A stretch of DNA of 64,000 nucleotides, taken from contig JBIQKZ010000011.1 of assembly GCA_044464765.1 (NCBI GenBank), positions 62,001 through 126,000 of the forward strand, written 5' to 3'. A program made the position numbers and the translations under genes. Positions 35,791 to 44,335 of the stretch are shown here, in pieces (within the stretch, counting starts at the first letter, position 1; the number at the start of each line of letters is the position of its first letter). The DNA is from JBIQKZ01 sp044464765 (GTDB lineage: Bacteria; Pseudomonadota; Gammaproteobacteria; Burkholderiales; Burkholderiaceae_B). The notes beneath the pieces are model-generated. The model saw only the letters and a list, made by a program, of their open reading frames with translations. It made no database searches and was not told the origin of the DNA.

Positions 35791-36014
35791 GGCGTGTGGT
35801 GGGTAAGCTCTTGGCGCGACGTTGAGCCAGCCGAGTTCGATGCACTTTTCGAGGAGGCAAGCCTGCGCTTGTTTGAGCGCGACGGGTGCAGGCAGTCCGG
35901 GGGACGGCCTGCCGCGCGAGTTCGCAGGCGCCTCGAAAAGTGCGTTGGACGAGGGTAGCCCGGCACTGCCGGGCCGCAGCGATTGGAGCGCCAAGAGCTT
36001 ACCCACCGCGCGCC
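35791..36014. repeat. About 220-bp imperfect palindrome (long hairpin) B
   Basis: A perfect 20-bp arm (GGTGGGTAAGCTCTTGGCGC, 35798-35817) is inverted at 35988-36007, and matching extends outward imperfectly (GGCGTGT against GCGCGCC). Inside, GCACTTTTCGAGG pairs with CCTCGAAAAGTGC, then GCCTGCG with CGCAGGC, GCGCGA with TCGCGC-like sequence and GCAGGC with GCCTGC around the centre. The right half also holds a local GCCCGGCA/TGCCGGGC hairpin. Confidence 0.8.
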
Positions 36015-36060
36015 GATTTAAGAACCCAAACAGGGTTCCGCCCAGCACCCTTATCTGCCT

Positions 36061-37152
36061 CTAAAGCCGTGTCTCGAAGTATTGCGCCAGACGCGCCGGC
36101 AGCCAGTTCAAATTCCCCGGGAACGGCCCCGTAACAAACCCCACATGCCCGCCTTCCGCCGGCTGGTGCAAAAGCACTGTGTCAGAGCACTCCTGCGACC
36201 CAGGCAAAGACAGAGCAGGCACGAAAGGATCGTTTCGGGCATTCAGGATCAGGGCGGGAACGGTCAGCGCCTTCAAGAGCGGCTTGCACGACGCCCGGGT
36301 CCAGTAGTCCAGCGCATTCTTGAACCCATGCATGGGCGCCGTGTAGATATCATCGAAATCGCGCAGCGTGTGTAGTCGGCCCAAACGCATGGCGTCAATA
36401 GAGCCTGGAAACCGATGCGCTTTTTCCAGCAGCTTCGGCTTCATGCTCTTCAAAAAATAGCGGGTATACAAATAACGCCCCAGGCGTGTATCTGAAAGTG
36501 TATTACCGCAGGCGACCAGATCAAGCGGGGCCGAGACAGCGGCAACGGCGCTTAGGCCGCTAGGGGTTTGGCCGAGCTCCCCCAAATACTTGAGCAGGGC
36601 ATTGCCGCCCAGAGACACGCCTATCGCGTGCCAGCGGGCTAGCGGCAGACGAGCTTGCACAGTCTTTAACATGAACGCGATCTCGTCGGAATCGCCCGAA
36701 TAATAAGCGCGAGCCATCCGGTTCATGAAACCCGAACAACCTCGGAAGTGGGCAATGACCACAACCCAGCCCCGCGCGCGAAAGTATTGCGTGATTGCCT
36801 GTGCGTAGTGACTGCTGCTGCTGCCCTCCAGGCCATGAAAGAGAATCAGGGCGGGGGCATCCGGCGTGGTTGGCAAGGTGTTCCAGTCGCTCTCCTGCAT
36901 CCAGCGTCGAGCGGCAGTGGCCGCCAGGCCCGGCTCGGGTTCGTGCAGGATGTTGTCGGCGGTTTTCTCCGGATAGAGCCCCGGCGCGGTCCAGTCGAAG
37001 TCTGCAAAGTCGCCATCGGGCGTATTGACGCGCTCGCGTACAAAGGAAATGCGATGGTAGCGGGCGCCAAGAGCCCCGTGGAGCGTTTGCAGATGTCCGC
37101 CAGGTAGCCAGAACGGCTGCGGGCAGGCAGAGGAATCGATCAGGGCTGTCAC
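36061..37152 (-). CDS. YheT-like alpha/beta hydrolase
   Basis: The 363-residue protein starts at a GTG with an AAGGCGG site eight bases upstream. It belongs to the YheT/UPF0017 alpha/beta hydrolases: FWLPGGHLQTLHGAL at the N-terminus, the oxyanion region ILFHGLEGSSSSHYAQ, FRGCSGFMNR, the nucleophile elbow GVSLGGNALLKYLGE with Ser at the centre, and a late NARNDPFVP (acid) and GGHVGFV (His). The substrate is unknown in most bacteria, though some relatives are esterases. It follows the small zinc-finger gene on the same strand. Confidence 0.87.
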   Translation of the reverse strand: MTALIDSSACPQPFWLPGGHLQTLHGALGARYHRISFVRERVNTPDGDFADFDWTAPGLYPEKTADNILHEPEPGLAATAARRWMQESDWNTLPTTPDAPALILFHGLEGSSSSHYAQAITQYFRARGWVVVIAHFRGCSGFMNRMARAYYSGDSDEIAFMLKTVQARLPLARWHAIGVSLGGNALLKYLGELGQTPSGLSAVAAVSAPLDLVACGNTLSDTRLGRYLYTRYFLKSMKPKLLEKAHRFPGSIDAMRLGRLHTLRDFDDIYTAPMHGFKNALDYWTRASCKPLLKALTVPALILNARNDPFVPALSLPGSQECSDTVLLHQPAEGGHVGFVTGPFPGNLNWLPARLAQYFETRL

Positions 37153-37225
37153 AAGCCGCCTTCAAAACCAGGATGATGAGCAAGCAGGGCGTCGGCACGG
37201 CGCCGTTTGCCCTGGGGATAATGCC

Positions 37226-37435
37226 TTAGTGGCCGTGCACGACTTCGCCTTCGGCAAGCTGATAGGTTGCGCTGCAGTAGGGGCACGAAGCGGTGCCCGA
37301 CTTGGCCAGTTCGATGTAAACCCGGGGGTGCATCGACCACAGCGGCGCCTTCGGCCCGGGGCAATACACGGGCAGGTCGCTGGCCTTGACCTGGATCGGG
37401 TGGGCGTGAGGATTGGGGGCGGTTTCTGCGCTCAT
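37226..37435 (-). CDS. CHCC-type zinc-finger protein (NDUFS6-like)
   Basis: The 69-residue protein matches the zf-CHCC family: VYCPGPKAPLWSMHPRVYIEL supplies Cys and His ligands, and GTASCPYCSATYQL supplies the CxxC pair. The mitochondrial relative NDUFS6 is a complex I zinc subunit; the bacterial role is not established. It lies between ilvE and the YheT-like gene, an arrangement I recall from related betaproteobacteria. Confidence 0.88.
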   Translation of the reverse strand: MSAETAPNPHAHPIQVKASDLPVYCPGPKAPLWSMHPRVYIELAKSGTASCPYCSATYQLAEGEVVHGH

Positions 37436-37477
37436 GGTGATTCCTGCAAGATGGATGGGGGGTAGTGTGAACAGACC

Positions 37478-38398
37478 CTAGACTTTGCTGAGCCAGTGGT
37501 GATACTTGGGGTTGCGCCCATTGACGACATCGAAGAAGGCAGTTTGCAGTTTCTCGGTGATGGGCCCGCGGCTGCCGGCGCCGATCGTGCGCCCATCGAT
37601 CTCGCGAATGGGGGTGACTTCGGCTGCCGTGCCCGTGAAGAAGGCTTCATCGGCAATGTACAGGTCGTCGCGTGTCAGGCGGCGTGTGTGGATGGCCAGG
37701 CCGTGGTCGGCGGCGATGGCGTGGATGGAAGAGCGTGTAATGCCGGTAAGCGCCGATGCGATTTCAGGCTCGTACAGCACGCCATCCTTGACGATGAAAA
37801 TGTTTTCACCCGAACCTTCGGCAACGAAGCCGTCCGTGTCAAGCAAAATGGCTTCGTCGTAGCCGTGCTCAAGCGCCTCGGTGTTGGCCAGAATGGAGTT
37901 CGCATAGGTGCTGGCGACCTTGGCCCGGGGCATGGTCACATTGACATGTTGGCGGGCATAGGAAGAAATCTTGACCCGGATACCCTGGGCTAGAGCTTCT
38001 TCGCCCAGGTAAGCGCCCCACGGCCAGGCGGCAATAGCCACATGAACCTTGGCGCCCTTGGGCGATACGCCCATTTTCTCGGAACCATAGAACACCAGCG
38101 GGCGGATATAGCAGGATTCCAGCTCGTTCTTGCGCACGACGTCAAGTTGGGCCTGAATAATGGCTTCTTGATCGTAGGGAATGGGCATCTGATAGATGTG
38201 CGCCGAACTGAACAGCCGCTTGGTGTGTTCGGGCAGGCGAAAGATGGCTGTGCCGATGTCTGTGTTGTAGGCGCGCACGCCTTCAAAGACCGAGAGTCCG
38301 TAGTGAAGCGAATGGGTGAGGACGTGGGTGGTGGCGTCGCGCCACGGCACCAAGTGGCCGTCATACCAGATATAGCCGTCGCGATCGGACATCGACAT
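37478..38398 (-). CDS. ilvE: Branched-chain amino acid aminotransferase
   Basis: The 306-residue class IV PLP aminotransferase begins MSMSDRDGYIWYDGHLVPWRDATTHVLTHSLHYGLSVFEGVRAY, typical of IlvE. The Schiff-base lysine lies in MPRAKVASTYANSILANTEA, and the PLP phosphate region is FVAEGSGENIFIVKDGVL followed by ALTGITRSSI. It interconverts leucine, isoleucine and valine with their 2-oxo acids. The ATG at 38398 has a GGAG site, and an extended -10 promoter lies just upstream. It diverges from azlCD, which encodes a branched-chain amino acid exporter, so the two may be functionally linked. Confidence 0.95.
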   Translation of the reverse strand: MSMSDRDGYIWYDGHLVPWRDATTHVLTHSLHYGLSVFEGVRAYNTDIGTAIFRLPEHTKRLFSSAHIYQMPIPYDQEAIIQAQLDVVRKNELESCYIRPLVFYGSEKMGVSPKGAKVHVAIAAWPWGAYLGEEALAQGIRVKISSYARQHVNVTMPRAKVASTYANSILANTEALEHGYDEAILLDTDGFVAEGSGENIFIVKDGVLYEPEIASALTGITRSSIHAIAADHGLAIHTRRLTRDDLYIADEAFFTGTAAEVTPIREIDGRTIGAGSRGPITEKLQTAFFDVVNGRNPKYHHWLSKV

Positions 38399-38427
38399 AG
38401 TGATTCTCCACAGAAATTTTCTGCCTT

Positions 38428-38436
38428 ATTGTAGCA
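38428..38436 (-). promoter_or_regulatory. Extended -10 promoter element for ilvE
   Basis: On the minus strand the sequence reads TGCTACAAT, an extended -10 element. The -35 region is weak (TTTTCC at about 16 bp spacing). Transcription would begin about 25 bases before the ilvE ATG. Confidence 0.5.
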
Positions 38437-38583
38437 AGCGTAAGGGGTTGGAAAACGACGCGGCCAAGCAGCAGGACACGGGTGGCGCGCGACGCATGGA
38501 TGCACGATTCGGTCGCCTGTTTCCGTGCGCTCGTATATTATCCGGTATTGCGCCGAGCGCGTAGGTTTCATGAAAAAGGTGTC

Positions 38584-39327
38584 GTGTTGGCAGTGCGATC
38601 CAGATTCTGGCAGTCTTGGCCCGATCAACGGGCACGCCATAGCTTTCAGATGGGGTTTCGCGAAGTGGGCCCAGCCCTGGTTGCAACCAGCATGTGGGCC
38701 TTCGTGACGGGTATCGCTCTGGTCAATGCCGGGCTTACCCAGTCCATGGCGGCTCTGATGACGCTGCTCGTCTACGCGGGTTCGGCGCAACTGACGGCCT
38801 TGCCCTTGTTGGTGGGCGGCGCGCCCTTGTGGCTGGTTTTTGCCGCTGCCTGCGTCGTCAATCTACGGTTTGTGATCTTTGGCGCGGCGCTTCAGCCGTT
38901 CTTTCGCAAATATCCGTGGTTCCAGCGCCTCGCGCTGGGCTATTGGAGCAGCGACATCGTGTTCGTCCTGTTCATGACACGCTACGGAGACGCCAAGCAC
39001 AAAGGCACGCGCACCCAGCTTTGGTACTACCTGGGCGTGATCGTACCCGGGTTTGTTTCATGGCAGGTTTGCTCCATGCTGGGCATTTATTTGGGCGCCA
39101 TTATCCCGGCCGCCTGGTCATTGGATTTCGCGGCGATTCTTGCCTTGATGGCTATCACCATCCCCCTGGTCACGTCTTTTCCCATGGTTGCATCGTTGCT
39201 GGCTGCCGGTTTGATAGCCTGGTACGGTCAAATCCTTCCTCTGCGTCTGGGTTTGGTGGCGGCAGTGGTTGGCGGTGTGGTCGCCGGTGTGGTCGCAGAC
39301 GCATGCCGCAAAAGGAAACCTCGATGA
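38584..39327 (+). CDS. azlC: AzlC family branched-chain amino acid exporter, large subunit
   Basis: The frame is open from 38482, but the GTG at 38584 follows an AAAAAGG ribosome binding site and gives 247 residues, the normal AzlC length. The TTG at 38587 is also possible. The family region MGFREVGPALVATSMWAFVTGIALVNAGLTQ leads into helices with YAGSAQLTALPLL, VNLRFVIFGAALQPFF and GYWSSDIVFVLFM. With AzlD it exports branched-chain amino acids or analogues. It overlaps azlD by ATGA and diverges from ilvE. Confidence 0.88.
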   Translation: MLAVRSRFWQSWPDQRARHSFQMGFREVGPALVATSMWAFVTGIALVNAGLTQSMAALMTLLVYAGSAQLTALPLLVGGAPLWLVFAAACVVNLRFVIFGAALQPFFRKYPWFQRLALGYWSSDIVFVLFMTRYGDAKHKGTRTQLWYYLGVIVPGFVSWQVCSMLGIYLGAIIPAAWSLDFAAILALMAITIPLVTSFPMVASLLAAGLIAWYGQILPLRLGLVAAVVGGVVAGVVADACRKRKPR

Positions 39328-39659
39328 GTTTCGATCCAAGCCTTACGGGCTATGTACTGGCGGGTATCGCGTTGCTGGTGTTGTGTAGTTTCCTGACGCG
39401 GGCCGGTTACTTTTTATGGGGCGATCATTTTCCACTGACCGATGGCGTGCGGCGGGCTTTGCGTTATGCGCCCACCGCGGCCTTGACGGCTATCGTGGTG
39501 CCCGAACTGTTGCCCTGGGAGCAAGGTGCGGCAGCGCTCTGGGATCTGAAAATGCTGTCGGCACTGGTGGCGATACTTGTGTTTTGGCGCACACGGAGCA
39601 CCGTGTTGGTGATTGTGTCCGGCATGGTGGCCTACTGGATATTGGAAGCCTTGCTCTAG
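39324..39659 (+). CDS. azlD: AzlD family branched-chain amino acid exporter, small subunit
   Basis: The ATG lies in the ATGA overlap with azlC and has an AAGGA site. The 111-residue protein has four membrane helices and the AzlD pattern SFLTRAGYFLWGDHFPLTDGVRRALRYAPTAALTAIVVPELL, then KMLSALVAILVFWRTRSTVLVIVSGMVAYWIL. It forms the export complex with AzlC. Confidence 0.9.
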   Translation: MSFDPSLTGYVLAGIALLVLCSFLTRAGYFLWGDHFPLTDGVRRALRYAPTAALTAIVVPELLPWEQGAAALWDLKMLSALVAILVFWRTRSTVLVIVSGMVAYWILEALL

Positions 39660-39905
39660 GATGCTCCCGCGCGTAACGCCATCAAATGCGCCAAAGTGGG
39701 CGTGTAGAACATTTCACGTGAACCGAAGGGCGGCGGCGCGGGCGCAAGACGCTCGGAAAGGGTGGTTCGTGGGCATTTAACGACAGTTATGGCAGTTAAA
39801 CCGGCTTGAAAGCCGCTTTAAACCATCGCCGACGGGGGGCTGCGTTAAAATAACCGGGTTAATAGAGCTGGCAGGGGTTCCCCAGGCCGGCGTAATCCAC
39901 TTTAA

Positions 39906-41294
39906 ATGACAGATACTACCCTACCCGATACTCCATCAGCAGCGTTTTCCGATTTCGGTTTGCACCCTGGCATTATGCAGGCGATCACTGCAACCGGATA
40001 CACGACCCCCACCCCAATTCAGGCACAAGCCATTCCTGTTGTCGTCGACGGGCGCGATGTCATGGGCGCGGCGCAGACAGGCACTGGAAAGACAGCGGCC
40101 TTTACCCTGCCCATCTTGCATCGTTTGATGCAATTTGCCAATACCAGTGCATCGCCTGCCCGTCATCCAGTGCGGGCGCTCATCCTGACGCCAACGCGCG
40201 AGCTTGCCGACCAGGTGGCCAATAGCGTCACCGAGTACAGTCGTTCCACGCCCTTGCGTTCAACCGTTGTTTTCGGTGGTGTCGATATTGGCCCTCAACG
40301 CGACGCCTTGCGCCGTGGCTGCGAAATCCTGATCGCAACGCCCGGCCGTTTGCTTGATCATGTCGAGCAGAAAAACGTCAATCTTGGGCAAGTGGGCATC
40401 CTGGTGCTGGACGAAGCGGACCGCATGCTGGACATGGGTTTTCTGCCAGACCTGGACCGTATCATGCGCCTGCTGCCCGCCCAGCGGCAAACCTTGCTGT
40501 TTTCGGCAACGTTCAGCAACGATATCCGTAAACTGGCTCGGTCGCATTTGAAGCATCCTGTCGAGATCGAAGTTGCCGCCCGCAACGCCACCGCCGATAC
40601 GGTTACCCAGGTGGCCTATCCGTTGTCCGGAAGCGACAAACGGGCCGCCGTGGTGCATCTGGTCAAGTCGCGTGGTTTCAACCAGGTCATCGTCTTTTCC
40701 AACACCAAGATTGGCACCAGCCGTCTGGCGCGCCAACTCGAGCGCGATGGCGTCAAGGCCGAATCCATCCATGGCGATAAAAGCCAACTGGACCGGATGA
40801 AGGCGCTGGAGGCGTTCAAGGCGGGCGAGCTCGAGGTGCTGGTTGCAACCGACGTGGCGGCGCGCGGCCTGGATGTGGCCGGGGTGCCGTGTGTCATCAA
40901 TTACGATTTACCGTATAACGCCGAGGACTACGTACACCGGATCGGCCGTACGGGCAGGGCGGGGGCAACGGGTGAAGCCATTGCGTTTTTTGCCCCCGAA
41001 GAAGAGCGCTACCTGCTGGATATCGAGAAGCTCATCAAGGCCAAGATACCGCGCGGCTCACTGCAATTGCCCGCTGCGTCAAGGCTGGCGTCGCGCTCAT
41101 CTGAACGCGGGCGCAGCAGCTACGCGGGCTCGACCGCATCCCGCAAGCCGGTGGACGATTTTTTCACCAAGCCTTATGTGCCGTCGCCTTCCAGGGCGAC
41201 CGACACAGCGCCAAGCACGAGCTCTGCGCCGATACGCAATTCGTCGCGCCGCTCGGTCGGCGTTTTACTGGGAGGCGGCCAGCAGCGGTCGTAA
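39906..41294 (+). CDS. rhlE: DEAD-box RNA helicase (RhlE-like)
   Basis: The 462-residue protein has the complete DEAD-box motif set: Q motif (GYTTPTPIQAQAIPVV), AQTGTGKTAAF, PTRELADQ, TPGRLLDH, VLDEADRMLDMGF, FSATF, and HRIGRTGRAG. The order and spacing resemble RhlE. The C-terminal tail after about residue 385 is rich in Ser, Arg and Thr and probably disordered. Such helicases remodel RNA in ribosome assembly and decay. Its last 30 bases overlap the convergent thioredoxin-like gene. The 246-bp upstream interval holds no gene; it includes the palindrome TTCACGTGAA near 39712. Confidence 0.9.
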   Translation: MTDTTLPDTPSAAFSDFGLHPGIMQAITATGYTTPTPIQAQAIPVVVDGRDVMGAAQTGTGKTAAFTLPILHRLMQFANTSASPARHPVRALILTPTRELADQVANSVTEYSRSTPLRSTVVFGGVDIGPQRDALRRGCEILIATPGRLLDHVEQKNVNLGQVGILVLDEADRMLDMGFLPDLDRIMRLLPAQRQTLLFSATFSNDIRKLARSHLKHPVEIEVAARNATADTVTQVAYPLSGSDKRAAVVHLVKSRGFNQVIVFSNTKIGTSRLARQLERDGVKAESIHGDKSQLDRMKALEAFKAGELEVLVATDVAARGLDVAGVPCVINYDLPYNAEDYVHRIGRTGRAGATGEAIAFFAPEEERYLLDIEKLIKAKIPRGSLQLPAASRLASRSSERGRSSYAGSTASRKPVDDFFTKPYVPSPSRATDTAPSTSSAPIRNSSRRSVGVLLGGGQQRS

Positions 41295-41654
41295 TGCGGG
41301 CGGACCTTGGCCTGCTGCCAGTGAGGGCAGGTCGGCGCAACGATCCAGGAGTTTTTCCAGATGGCTGATATAAGGCAGCAACGGACCGAAGAACAGGTTG
41401 GTTGACCCGCTCTGGATCAGCAGCGTGGGAAAGTTCTCGACATCGTCGTCGCCCAGGAGTTCGGGATTCTCTTCGATGTCCACCCATACGAATGTAAATT
41501 GCGGCCAGCGGGCGGCCAGCGCTTCGAAATCGCGCTGGTAGCCCCGACAGCTGTCGCACCATTCGGCGCAATAGCAAACAACCAATGGGCTCTCGCTGCG
41601 GGCAAGGTGCTGGGCAAGCGCCGAGGGATCGAGTGAAGGATTGAATGTAGACAT
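41265..41654 (-). CDS. Thioredoxin-like protein
   Basis: The 129-residue protein has a thioredoxin fold with the redox motif EWCDSCRGYQRDF (Cys33 and Cys36), WVDIEENPELLGDDDVENFPTLLI with the cis-proline in NFPT, and no signal peptide, so it is cytosolic. The active-site dipeptide DS differs from the GP of thioredoxin, so its redox potential and substrates may differ. Its 3' end overlaps that of the DEAD-box helicase gene by 30 bp. Confidence 0.85.
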   Translation of the reverse strand: MSTFNPSLDPSALAQHLARSESPLVVCYCAEWCDSCRGYQRDFEALAARWPQFTFVWVDIEENPELLGDDDVENFPTLLIQSGSTNLFFGPLLPYISHLEKLLDRCADLPSLAAGQGPPALRPLLAASQ

Positions 41655-41714
41655 AAAGACAAACAGAGCAAGGTTTGTTTATGATAGCCGCATGTCCACT
41701 TTAAATCATGCGCC

Positions 41715-42524
41715 ATGACGGATTTCCCTCCACCGGCCTTACGCCCCAAGCAAGCCAGCGGGCTTTCGGCCGTCGGCCTGGCCTTTCGGCGCGCGGCGAT
41801 TTCGCAATGCCATCCAAGAATGCTGCTGGCCCTGTTGCTGCCGTTTTTCATTGCCTTCCTGGGGGCGGTTGTGCTGCTGTGGTTTTTCTGGACGCCTCTT
41901 ACCGGATGGTTGAGCCAGGATGCCCTGGATTTTGGGGTATTGAGCACAATCGATCAATGGATGCTTGCGATCGGCTTGTTCTCGCTGAAACTGTATCTGG
42001 CTCCGGTGTTGGCGGTGGTCATACTGCTTCCGCTATCGGGGATTCTTGGCTTGGTGATCGCCGCCATTTTCGTCATGCCCATTGTCTTGCGCCATTTGCA
42101 GCAGCGCGAATACCGAGGTGTCGAACGGCATGGCCAGTATGCGACCGCCTATGGCACCTGGAATGCAGTGCTGGTGGGTGTTCTGTTTGTGCTGGGCTGG
42201 CTGGTGACTATGCCCCTGTGGCTGATCCCGCCTTTTCCCATCCTGTTGCCAATTTTCTGGTGGGCGTATGCCTTCAATCGAATGTTGCGGGTTGATTCAG
42301 TCATAGAGCATGCCACACCCAAAGAGCGCAAACTGCTCTGGCGCCGCCATAGCCGGCAGTACTGGGCTCTAGGGCTATGTTTGGCCCTGATCAACCTGTT
42401 TCCACCGGCGTGGCTGATCCTCCCGGTGTTTTCCGCGTTGGTCTTTGCGCATTTCAGCCTTGAGGCCCTGCGTCAGTTACGGCAGGATGCGGCATTAGAT
42501 TCCCGTGTCTCCCGGCAATTGTGA
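41715..42524 (+). CDS. EI24 domain membrane protein
   Basis: The 269-residue inner-membrane protein has several long hydrophobic helices (MLLALLLPFFIAFLGAVVLLWFF, LAPVLAVVILLPLSGILGLVIAAIFVMP, WNAVLVGVLFVLGWLVTMPLWLIPPFPILLPIFWWAYAFN). The pattern, with RHLQQREYRGVERHG and the C-terminal YWALGLCLALINLFPPAWLILPVFSALVFAHFSLEALRQ, fits the EI24/CysZ-like superfamily. CysZ imports sulfate, but there are no cysteine genes nearby and the substrate is unknown. It is followed after 18 bp by the CinA-like gene. Confidence 0.8.
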   Translation: MTDFPPPALRPKQASGLSAVGLAFRRAAISQCHPRMLLALLLPFFIAFLGAVVLLWFFWTPLTGWLSQDALDFGVLSTIDQWMLAIGLFSLKLYLAPVLAVVILLPLSGILGLVIAAIFVMPIVLRHLQQREYRGVERHGQYATAYGTWNAVLVGVLFVLGWLVTMPLWLIPPFPILLPIFWWAYAFNRMLRVDSVIEHATPKERKLLWRRHSRQYWALGLCLALINLFPPAWLILPVFSALVFAHFSLEALRQLRQDAALDSRVSRQL

Positions 42525-42542
42525 TCGGAACCTTTATTTTCC

Positions 42543-43364
42543 ATGGACTCCACAATGACGAATTCAGTCGCCCCGGGATCGCGGGTGCGTTTAATTATCA
42601 TCGGTGACGAAATACTTTCCGGGCGGCGCCAGGATAAGCATTTTCCCAAGCTCGTCGAACTCTTGTCTCAGCGCGGCATGCAATTGGCCGGGGCTGAGTT
42701 CATTTCCGACGATCGAGACACAATCGCGCATACGCTGGAACGCAGCTTCGCCACGAACGATGTGGTTTTTTCCTGTGGCGGCATTGGCGCGACGCCCGAC
42801 GATCAAACCCGCCAGGCCGCTGCCCAGGCCCTGGGTGTGGATTTGATGCTGAATCCCGAGGCGGAGGAACTGATTGCGGAGCGCTGCAGGGACAATGCCC
42901 GTCGCGGACAAGGCAGCGCTGACATGTCCACGCCCGAGAACCAGCAGCGCCTGCAAATGGGTGTGTTCCCGGCCGGTGCGCAGATCGTGCCCAATCCCTA
43001 TAACAAGATCCCGGGGTTCTTCATCCAGAATCATACGTTCATGCCGGGGTTTCCGGTCATGGCTTGGCCCATGATGGAATGGACCCTGGATGTGCGTTAC
43101 AAGCACTTGCATCATCAGATCACGCGGGTCGAGCATTCGTTTTTGGCGTTCAGCCTGCCCGAGTCGCGCATCACGCCGGCGCTCGAATATCTGGAAAAAC
43201 AATGGCCGGGTGTCAAAGCCTTCAGCCTGCCCAGTGTGGGCACCGGCCAGCCTCATATCGATCTTGGGGTAAAAGGCGAGCCTGCTGCCGCAGCCGAGGC
43301 CCTGGCCTACTTGCGTGCCGAGGTGGAGCGTGTGGGGGGAAGCCTGCTGCCGCCACAAAGCTAG
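42543..43364 (+). CDS. CinA/MoeA-like molybdopterin-binding domain protein
   Basis: The 273-residue protein opens VRLIIIGDEILSGRRQDKHFPKLVELLSQRG and has VVFSCGGIGATPDDQTRQAAAQALG, the MoCF-biosynthesis fold shared by MoeA, MogA and the N-terminal half of CinA. It has a C-terminal extension but no CinA amidohydrolase (PncC) domain. Similar stand-alone proteins are annotated as competence/damage-inducible protein A. Whether it acts as a nucleotide pyrophosphatase, like the CinA N-domain, is unknown. It is probably co-transcribed with the EI24 gene. Confidence 0.82.
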   Translation: MDSTMTNSVAPGSRVRLIIIGDEILSGRRQDKHFPKLVELLSQRGMQLAGAEFISDDRDTIAHTLERSFATNDVVFSCGGIGATPDDQTRQAAAQALGVDLMLNPEAEELIAERCRDNARRGQGSADMSTPENQQRLQMGVFPAGAQIVPNPYNKIPGFFIQNHTFMPGFPVMAWPMMEWTLDVRYKHLHHQITRVEHSFLAFSLPESRITPALEYLEKQWPGVKAFSLPSVGTGQPHIDLGVKGEPAAAAEALAYLRAEVERVGGSLLPPQS

Positions 43365-43442
43365 ACGGGTGAAAAAACACTTGCCAATGTGTAGGGTTTT
43401 TCCATAATATGGGATTGTTGCGTTGCGTCATAACTGTCTCCT

Positions 43443-44294
43443 ATGCCCCGAACTTCCCTCATCTCCAGTACGCCCGCGCCAGGATCCTTGCTTAACGGCT
43501 CCAGCGTCACCATACAGGTTTTGGAACGAGCCATGTTGCTGCTCGATGTTTTAGCGCGCCAGGACGAGCCCGTCCCACTGAAAAGCCTGGCCGCTGAGAC
43601 CGGCCTGCATACCTCCACCGCACACCGCATCCTGAATGACCTGGTCGCCGGACGCTACGTCGAGCGGGTCGACAGTGGCTTGTACCGCTTGGGCATGCGT
43701 TTGCTGGAGCTCGGCTCGTTGGTGAAAGGCCGCCTGAACGTCCGTGAGGTCGCTCTTGAGCACATGCGGGAACTGCATAAGATAACGGGCCAGACCATCA
43801 ATCTTTCCGTGCAGCAAGGCGATGAGATCGTTTATATAGAACGCGCCTGGAGCGAGCGGTCGGGTATGCAGGTGGTGCGGGCCATCGGCGGCCGGGCGCC
43901 GCTGCACCTTACCTCTACAGGCAAGTTGTTTCTGTCGGTCAGCGAGCCGCGCCAGATCAAGTCCTACATCATGCGAACCGGCCTGGCCGGTACGACGCGC
44001 AACAGCCTGACGCGATCCGAAGATCTTGAACGCGATCTGGCGTTGGTGCGCCGCCATGGGTATTCACGCGATAACGAAGAGTTGGAGCTTGGAGTTCGAT
44101 GCATTGCCGCCGGAGTGTATGACGACAGCGGGAAATTGCAGGCAGGCTTGTCGATCTCGGCGCCGTCCGAGCGGTTGCGTGATGAATGGATTGGCTTGTT
44201 GATCGAGACCGCCGCGCGTATTTCCGAAGAACTGGGCTACGAAAAAAACATTTGCCCCCAGGCTAAAAAGAATCGTGCAGTTTATGTTGCGTAG
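43443..44294 (+). CDS. IclR family transcriptional regulator
   Basis: The 283-residue protein has an N-terminal winged helix (VLERAMLLLDVLARQDEPVPLKSLAAETGLHTSTAHRILNDLVAGRYVER) and the C-terminal effector-binding IclR domain (LNLSVQQGDEIVYIERAWS, GGRAPLHLTSTGKLFL, GLSISAPSERL). IclR proteins usually control aromatic or acyl catabolism. No obvious target operon is adjacent; the next gene encodes a phasin with its own promoter. The effector is unknown. Confidence 0.88.
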   Translation: MPRTSLISSTPAPGSLLNGSSVTIQVLERAMLLLDVLARQDEPVPLKSLAAETGLHTSTAHRILNDLVAGRYVERVDSGLYRLGMRLLELGSLVKGRLNVREVALEHMRELHKITGQTINLSVQQGDEIVYIERAWSERSGMQVVRAIGGRAPLHLTSTGKLFLSVSEPRQIKSYIMRTGLAGTTRNSLTRSEDLERDLALVRRHGYSRDNEELELGVRCIAAGVYDDSGKLQAGLSISAPSERLRDEWIGLLIETAARISEELGYEKNICPQAKKNRAVYVA

Positions 44295-44307
44295 CAACAA
44301 ATAATGC

Positions 44308-44335
44308 TTGACTTGTCATGTTCGGGGACTACAAT
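44308..44335 (+). promoter_or_regulatory. Sigma-70-type promoter of the phasin gene
   Basis: TTGACT (44308-44313) and TACAAT (44330-44335) are 16 bp apart. Directly downstream, TTGTGCAGTGCAGCAA repeats TGCA twice, and upstream GTTGC-GTA-GCAAC forms an inverted repeat (about 44286-44298). TGC-rich sequences of this kind resemble reported sites of the PHA regulator PhaR, which would suit a phasin gene; that is inference. Confidence 0.65.

Larger units (their letters stand above)
35325..36030. repeat. 13-bp inverted repeat enclosing two long palindromes
   Basis: TTTGGGTTCTTAA at 35325-35337 is matched by TTAAGAACCCAAA at 36018-36030. The whole 35280-36060 interval has no supported gene. The frames that can be drawn in it run across palindrome arms and have no ribosome binding sites. 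The enclosed palindromes are listed separately. Confidence 0.65.

Noticed and set aside
35559..36134. Several open frames of 80-135 codons in the palindrome region
   Set aside because: They read through palindrome arms, have no ribosome binding sites and show no domain; the inverted-repeat structure explains the openness better.
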